Source: Streptomyces rubiginosohelvolus (GTDB lineage Bacteria > Actinomycetota > Actinomycetes > Streptomycetales > Streptomycetaceae). From it: a stretch of 64,000 nucleotides of DNA. The translations under genes and the position numbers were made by a program. This document shows positions 60,514 through 64,000 of the stretch, piece by piece. The stretch is from assembly GCF_014649875.1 (NCBI RefSeq), contig NZ_BMTW01000007.1, positions 204,818 through 268,817 of the forward strand. Direction: 5' to 3'. The notes below the pieces were generated by a model. The model made no database searches and was not told the origin of the DNA. It worked only from the letters and a program-made list of their open reading frames with translations. Numbering within the stretch: the first letter of the stretch is position 1; the number at the start of each line of letters is the position of its first letter.

Positions 60514-61161
60514 ATGAACACGCTCCTCTTCCGCCGCGCAGCCGTCGCCGTGTCCGCAGCAGCCGTGCTGCCGCTGGCGCTGACCGCCTGCTCGTCGGAC
60601 GACTCCTCCAAGGACTCGGCAGCCGGCTCAACGCCCAGCGCGTCCGCGCCGGCGAGCCCCTCGGCCGACGACTCGGCGACCATGACCGAGCCGTTCGGCC
60701 CGGCCTGTTCGTCGGTGCCGAAGGAAGGCGCGGGCTCGTTCGACGGCATGGCGAAGGACCCGGTCGCGACGGCCGCCTCGAACAACGAGGAGCTGTCGAC
60801 GCTGGTGGCCGCCGTGAAGCAGGCCGGCCTGGTCGACACGCTCAACAACGCCGAGAACATCACGGTGTTCGCCCCGACCAACGACGCCTTCGCGAAGATC
60901 CCGAAGGCCGACCTGGACGCGCTGCTGGCGAACAAGGCCGAGCTCACCAAGGTCCTCACCTACCACGTGGTGGGCGAGAAGCTGACGCCGCAGCAGCTGG
61001 AGAAGGGGTCCTTCGACACCCTGGAGAAGAGCAAGCTGACGACGGCCGGCTCGGGCACGGAGTACACCGTGAACGACAACTCGAAGGTCGTCTGCGGCAA
61101 TGTCCCGACCGCCAACGCGACGGTCTACATCGTCGACACGGTCCTGATGCCCCCGAAGTAG
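60514..61161 (+). CDS. fasciclin-domain lipoprotein (MPT70/MPT83-like)
   Basis: 215 aa. A lipoprotein signal with lipobox L-T-A-C (Cys26) is followed by a Ser/Ala-rich linker. A FAS1 domain (about 80-215) follows: LSTLVAAVKQAGLVDTLNNA, ITVFAPTNDAFAKIP, VLTYHVVGEKLTPQQLEKGS and ATVYIVDTVLMPP. In M. tuberculosis the fasciclin proteins MPT83 (a lipoprotein) and MPT70 are major SigK targets. Here the gene sits beside the SigK lipid operon with the same promoter motif. GGAGAA precedes the ATG. Confidence 0.95.
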   Translation: MNTLLFRRAAVAVSAAAVLPLALTACSSDDSSKDSAAGSTPSASAPASPSADDSATMTEPFGPACSSVPKEGAGSFDGMAKDPVATAASNNEELSTLVAAVKQAGLVDTLNNAENITVFAPTNDAFAKIPKADLDALLANKAELTKVLTYHVVGEKLTPQQLEKGSFDTLEKSKLTTAGSGTEYTVNDNSKVVCGNVPTANATVYIVDTVLMPPK

Positions 61162-61180
61162 TCCTCACCGATTCCCCCAT

Positions 61181-61229
61181 CGACGAGGGGCGGGCAGCCG
61201 CGGTGCGCGCGGCTGCCCGCCCCTCGTCG
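61181..61229 (+). terminator. fasciclin terminator, 22-bp perfect stem
   Basis: Positions 61181-61202 pair perfectly with 61208-61229 around GTGCG, 19 bases after the stop codon. This is the longest perfect hairpin noticed in the window. Confidence 0.9.
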
Positions 61230-61356
61230 TGCCCGGGAAAAACCCCGCCCGAAATGTACACATAAGCGCCGGATAAGCGCACTATGGAGGCACGGGTGCC
61301 TGCCGCACCCATCCGCACAGCGGCAGGGCCCGCAGGACCGAAGGAGACGAAAACTC

Positions 61357-61794
61357 ATGAGCAACGTCTCACACGCGAGGAGCGACTTGTCGGGCCACCC
61401 CGACGCCTCCGAAATGCGTGCACGGTACGACCGCGTGATGGGCGGCCGCGATGTGGCGCTGGTGGACGCGCCGGTCTTCCTCGTCGGCCTCTACTGCGCC
61501 GTCTCCCCATGGGTGCTCCACTTCACGGCGAGCCAGCCTGCCCTGGTCACGCACAACCTGGTGATGGGGATCGCCATCGCGGTACTGGCTCTCGGCTTCA
61601 CCGTGATGCCCGAGCGTATGTACGGCCTGAGCTGGGCGATGTGCGCCATCGGGGCGTGGATCATCGTGTCGACCTGGGTCGTGGGCAACAGCCCGGACGC
61701 CGGAATCGTGATCAACAACATCATCGTCGGCGGACTGACGGTACTGCTGGGCATGGTCTGCGCGGGAGCAGCGGCCAGAACCCGCAGCACGTAA
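61357..61794 (+). CDS. SPW-repeat membrane protein
   Basis: 145 aa with four membrane helices and a clear SPW motif in VGLYCAVSPWVLHF; the second repeat is degenerate (GAWIIVSTWVVG). A polar 45-residue cytosolic N-terminus precedes them. SPW proteins are small actinobacterial membrane proteins of unknown function. GGAG upstream of the ATG serves as the ribosome site. No SigK-type motif precedes it, so it is probably not part of that regulon. Confidence 0.88.
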   Translation: MSNVSHARSDLSGHPDASEMRARYDRVMGGRDVALVDAPVFLVGLYCAVSPWVLHFTASQPALVTHNLVMGIAIAVLALGFTVMPERMYGLSWAMCAIGAWIIVSTWVVGNSPDAGIVINNIIVGGLTVLLGMVCAGAAARTRST

Positions 61795-61815
61795 GGCCGA
61801 CCCGACAGGCCCCGG

Positions 61816-61930
61816 GCCCCGTTTGCAGCCCCTCCGGCGCTTGAGGAGCGGGGTCCGGGGCAGAGCCCCGGTTTCGGGAAGGGGCGGGTAGGGGAACAAG
61901 CCCGCCGCAGGCGCCCCGCGCCCCCGCCAC
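61816..61930. repeat. Streptomyces-type dispersed intergenic GC repeat
   Basis: The string around GCCCCTCCGGCGCTTGAGGA, followed by GCGGGGTCCGGGGCAGAGCC and CCGGTTTCGGGAAGGGGCGG, is a repetitive intergenic element I recall from many Streptomyces genomes. It contains several short hairpins (CGGGGC..GCCCCG) and sits between the convergent SPW and helicase genes, where it may also stop transcription. Confidence 0.6.
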
Positions 61931-61939
61931 ACCAACCCC

Positions 61940-64000
61940 TCACCCCACCGAGCTGTACGCCACAACCCCCCGCAACACCGCATCCACCGCCTTACGCGCA
62001 CTCTTCGCCACGCCGGACGCCCCCTCCCCCGCATCGCGGGGCGCCGCCGCGGCCACCTGCCCCAGCACGTCGATCACCTGCTTGCACCACCGCACGAAGT
62101 CCCCCGCCGGCATCTCCGCCTCGCGCAGCACCTCGTCCAGCGTCCGGCCGGAGGCCCACATATAAACCGCCCAGGCGAATCCGAGATCGGGCTCACGCTG
62201 CCCGACCCCTTCCGTCTGGTTGATCTTGAAGTCCTCCTCCAGGGCGTCCAGCCGCCCCCAGATCCGCACCATCTCGCCCATGGCGACCTTGGCAGGACCG
62301 GCCGGCAGCTTCGGCGCGACCGCGTCATCCGCCTGCCGCGCCTCGTAGACCAGAGCCGAGACACACGCGGCGAGCTCGGCGGGGTTGAGCCCCTCCCACA
62401 CACCCTCCCGCAGACATTCACTGGCGAGCAGGTCCAGCTCCCCGTACAGCCGGGCCAGCCGCCGCCCGTTGGCGGTGACCTCGTTGCCCCGGAGGTAGTC
62501 CAGCTCGGTGAGCAGCGCGACGATGCGGTCGAAGGTCCGGGCGATCGTGTTCGTCCGCCCCTCGATCCGCTTCTCCAGCTGCCGGGTGTCCCGCTGCAGC
62601 CGGTGGTAGCGCTCGGCCCACCGCGCGTGGTCCTCCCGCTCGTCGCACCCGTGGCACGGGTGGGCGCGCAGCTCGGTCCGCAGCCGGGCGATCTCGCGGT
62701 CGTCGGCGGCCGGCGCCCGCCCCTTGCGGTGCCGGTCGGGCACGATGTGCCCGGCCTTGGACCGCAGCGCGGAGGCCAGATCGCGCCGGGACTGCGGCGA
62801 GCGCGGGTTGAACGACTTCGGGACGCGCATCCGCTCCAGCGCCTCCACCGGCACCGGGAAGTCCATCGAGGCCAGCCGCTTGACCTGCCGCTCGGCGGTC
62901 AGCACCAGCGGCCGAGGCCCGTCGTGGTGGTCGAACCCGCGGTGCCCGTTGGCCCGCCCGGCGGGCAGCCCCGGATCGAGCACCAAGGCCAGCCCCGCGA
63001 ACTTCCCTGTCGGAACATGGATGACATCTCCCGGCTTCAGCTTCTCCAGGGAGGAGGCCGCCGCCGCCCGCCGCTGCGCCGCGCCCTGCTTGGCCAGCTC
63101 CGTCTCGCGGTCCTTGAGGTCGCGCCGCAGGCGCGCGTACTCCTCGAAGTCCCCGAGGTGGCAGGTCATGCCCTCCTTGTAGCCCTCCAGGCCCTCCTCG
63201 TTGCGCTGCACCTGCCGGGAGATCCCGACGACGGACTTGTCGGCCTGGAACTGGGCGAACGAGGTCTCCAGCAGCTCCCGCGACCTGTGCCGCCCGAACT
63301 GCTGCACCAGGTTGACCGCCATGTTGTACGAGGGGCGGAAGCTGGAGCGCAGCGGATACGTACGCGTCCCCGCGAGGCCGGCCAGCGCCGTCGGGTCGAG
63401 GCCGCGCTGCCACAGGACCACCGCGTGGCCCTCGACGTCGATGCCGCGGCGTCCGGCCCGGCCGGTGAGCTGGGTGTACTCGCCGGGGGTGATGTCGGCG
63501 TGCTGCTCGCCGTTCCACTTGACGAGCTTCTCCAGCACCACCGAGCGCGCGGGCATGTTGATGCCGAGCGCCAGGGTCTCGGTGGCGAAGACGGCCTTGA
63601 CCAGCCCCCGGACGAACAGCTCCTCGACGACCTCCTTGAACGTCGGCAGCATGCCCGCGTGGTGGGCGGCGATGCCCCGCTCCAGTCCTTCGAGCCACTC
63701 GTAGTAGCCCAGCACGTGGAGGTCCTCGCCGGGGATGGACGCGGTCCGCTCCTCGACGATCTCGCGGACCAGCCGGCGGTTGTCCTCGTCGTTGAGCCGG
63801 AGTCCGGCGTACATGCACTGCTGTACGGCGGCCTCGCAGCCCGCCCGGCTGAAGATGAACGTGATCGCGGGGAGCAGCCCCTCGTTGTCCAGCCGGTCGA
63901 TGACCTCGGGCCTGCCGGGCGTCCAGATCCGGCCGCGCTGGCGCCGCTCGCGCTCGCGGTCGGCCTCGCGCACCATCTTGCCCCGGCGGCGGTCACGCGG
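61940..64000 (-). CDS. HelY-like DEAD/DEAH (Ski2/Mtr4-type) RNA helicase, C-terminal part
   Basis: 686 codons visible; the frame is open at the right edge, so the N-terminal RecA-like domain is missing. Helicase domain 2 motifs are visible: LLPAITFIFSRAGCEAAVQQ, GMLPTFKEVVEELFVRGLVK, VFATETLALGINMPARSVVL and [20 protein letters not shown] (motifs IV-VI). A long insertion follows, then the DSHCT domain (CVSALVYEARQADDAVAPKL; FKINQTEGVGQREPDLGFAW). This is the HelY/Mtr4 plan for RNA processing or degradation. The start lies outside the window. Confidence 0.93.
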   Translation of the reverse strand, partial: PRDRRRGKMVREADRERERRQRGRIWTPGRPEVIDRLDNEGLLPAITFIFSRAGCEAAVQQCMYAGLRLNDEDNRRLVREIVEERTASIPGEDLHVLGYYEWLEGLERGIAAHHAGMLPTFKEVVEELFVRGLVKAVFATETLALGINMPARSVVLEKLVKWNGEQHADITPGEYTQLTGRAGRRGIDVEGHAVVLWQRGLDPTALAGLAGTRTYPLRSSFRPSYNMAVNLVQQFGRHRSRELLETSFAQFQADKSVVGISRQVQRNEEGLEGYKEGMTCHLGDFEEYARLRRDLKDRETELAKQGAAQRRAAAASSLEKLKPGDVIHVPTGKFAGLALVLDPGLPAGRANGHRGFDHHDGPRPLVLTAERQVKRLASMDFPVPVEALERMRVPKSFNPRSPQSRRDLASALRSKAGHIVPDRHRKGRAPAADDREIARLRTELRAHPCHGCDEREDHARWAERYHRLQRDTRQLEKRIEGRTNTIARTFDRIVALLTELDYLRGNEVTANGRRLARLYGELDLLASECLREGVWEGLNPAELAACVSALVYEARQADDAVAPKLPAGPAKVAMGEMVRIWGRLDALEEDFKINQTEGVGQREPDLGFAWAVYMWASGRTLDEVLREAEMPAGDFVRWCKQVIDVLGQVAAAAPRDAGEGASGVAKSARKAVDAVLRGVVAYSSVG

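Noticed and set aside
52087-61161. Carotenoid or LitR-type light-induced cluster
   Set aside because: No crt genes and no B12-binding LitR-type regulator are present; the gene set fits the SigK lipid locus instead.

Overview
The window is a high-GC actinomycete chromosome segment, almost certainly Streptomyces or a close relative. The evidence is the very GC-rich third codon positions, frequent GTG starts, short-overlap operons, perfect long-stem terminators, an ArgR-type argC promoter, a DmdR/IdeR-type iron box, and Streptomyces-typical families (GPP34, DUF5997, DUF1844, mycosin, SPW repeat, NsdA-like regulator). Most of it is housekeeping core.

Layout. 1-6.8 kb: 5' end of argC, an ankyrin/HEAT protein, GPP34, a two-gene HEAT/MerR operon with an operator, a polytopic membrane protein, and a divergent pair of a LysR-type ligand domain without HTH and DUF5997. 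6.86-14.5 kb: an accessory island of clearly lower GC, flanked by a beheaded resident gene. It holds a frameshifted pseudogene, a 1483-aa nuclease-STAND NTPase-repeat protein of the Avs/AVAST architecture preceded by a seven-copy pentanucleotide repeat, the remnant of a replication-relaxation-like protein, and a DUF3644/HEPN protein. 14.5-24.3 kb: cyclophilin, beta-lactamase-like hydrolase, degenerate histidine phosphatase, divergent MocR/EamA pair, DUF1918, GHL10 glycoside hydrolase, 3-hydroxybutyryl-CoA dehydrogenase, Nudix hydrolase and an NsdA-like regulator. 24.7-33 kb: translation block pheS-pheT, sensor kinase, SpoU methyltransferase and infC-rpmI-rplT (infC apparently starts at ATC), then DUF1844. 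33-43.4 kb: aquaporin, SseB, mycosin plus its membrane partner, a D-threonine-aldolase-like enzyme, a frameshifted DUF2510 gene, LysR/TDT transporter, and an XRE-cupin/metal-receptor pair. 43.5-52 kb: a betaine-type ABC importer whose permease carries two fused binding domains, a 5'-3' exonuclease, an iron-boxed siderophore-interacting protein, and a MerR regulator opposite two membrane proteins. 52-61.2 kb: a SigK-RskA stress and lipid-modification locus. 61.3-64 kb: SPW protein, a dispersed repeat and the 3' part of a HelY-like helicase.

Two systems stand out. First, sigK-rskA-phr faces a five-gene lipid operon (FAD oxidoreductase, DUF1365, UfaA1-like methyltransferase, second CFA synthase, DUF1295) and a fasciclin lipoprotein. 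This gene set resembles the Mycobacterium tuberculosis SigK locus and regulon (Rv0444c-Rv0449c, MPT70/MPT83). The same promoter motif, GACCAATCC-N16/17-CGAAYC-like, can be read upstream of sigK, the lipid operon and the fasciclin gene, so an autoregulated regulon can be proposed from sequence alone. Second, the low-GC island is a small defence locus (Cap4-like nuclease STAND protein plus HEPN-type DUF3644). Its main gene sits behind a pentamer repeat inside a leader reading frame that ends in a 4-base overlap with the STAND start, an arrangement that could permit phase variation.

No tRNA, rRNA, CRISPR array, integrase or intact insertion sequence was recognised.
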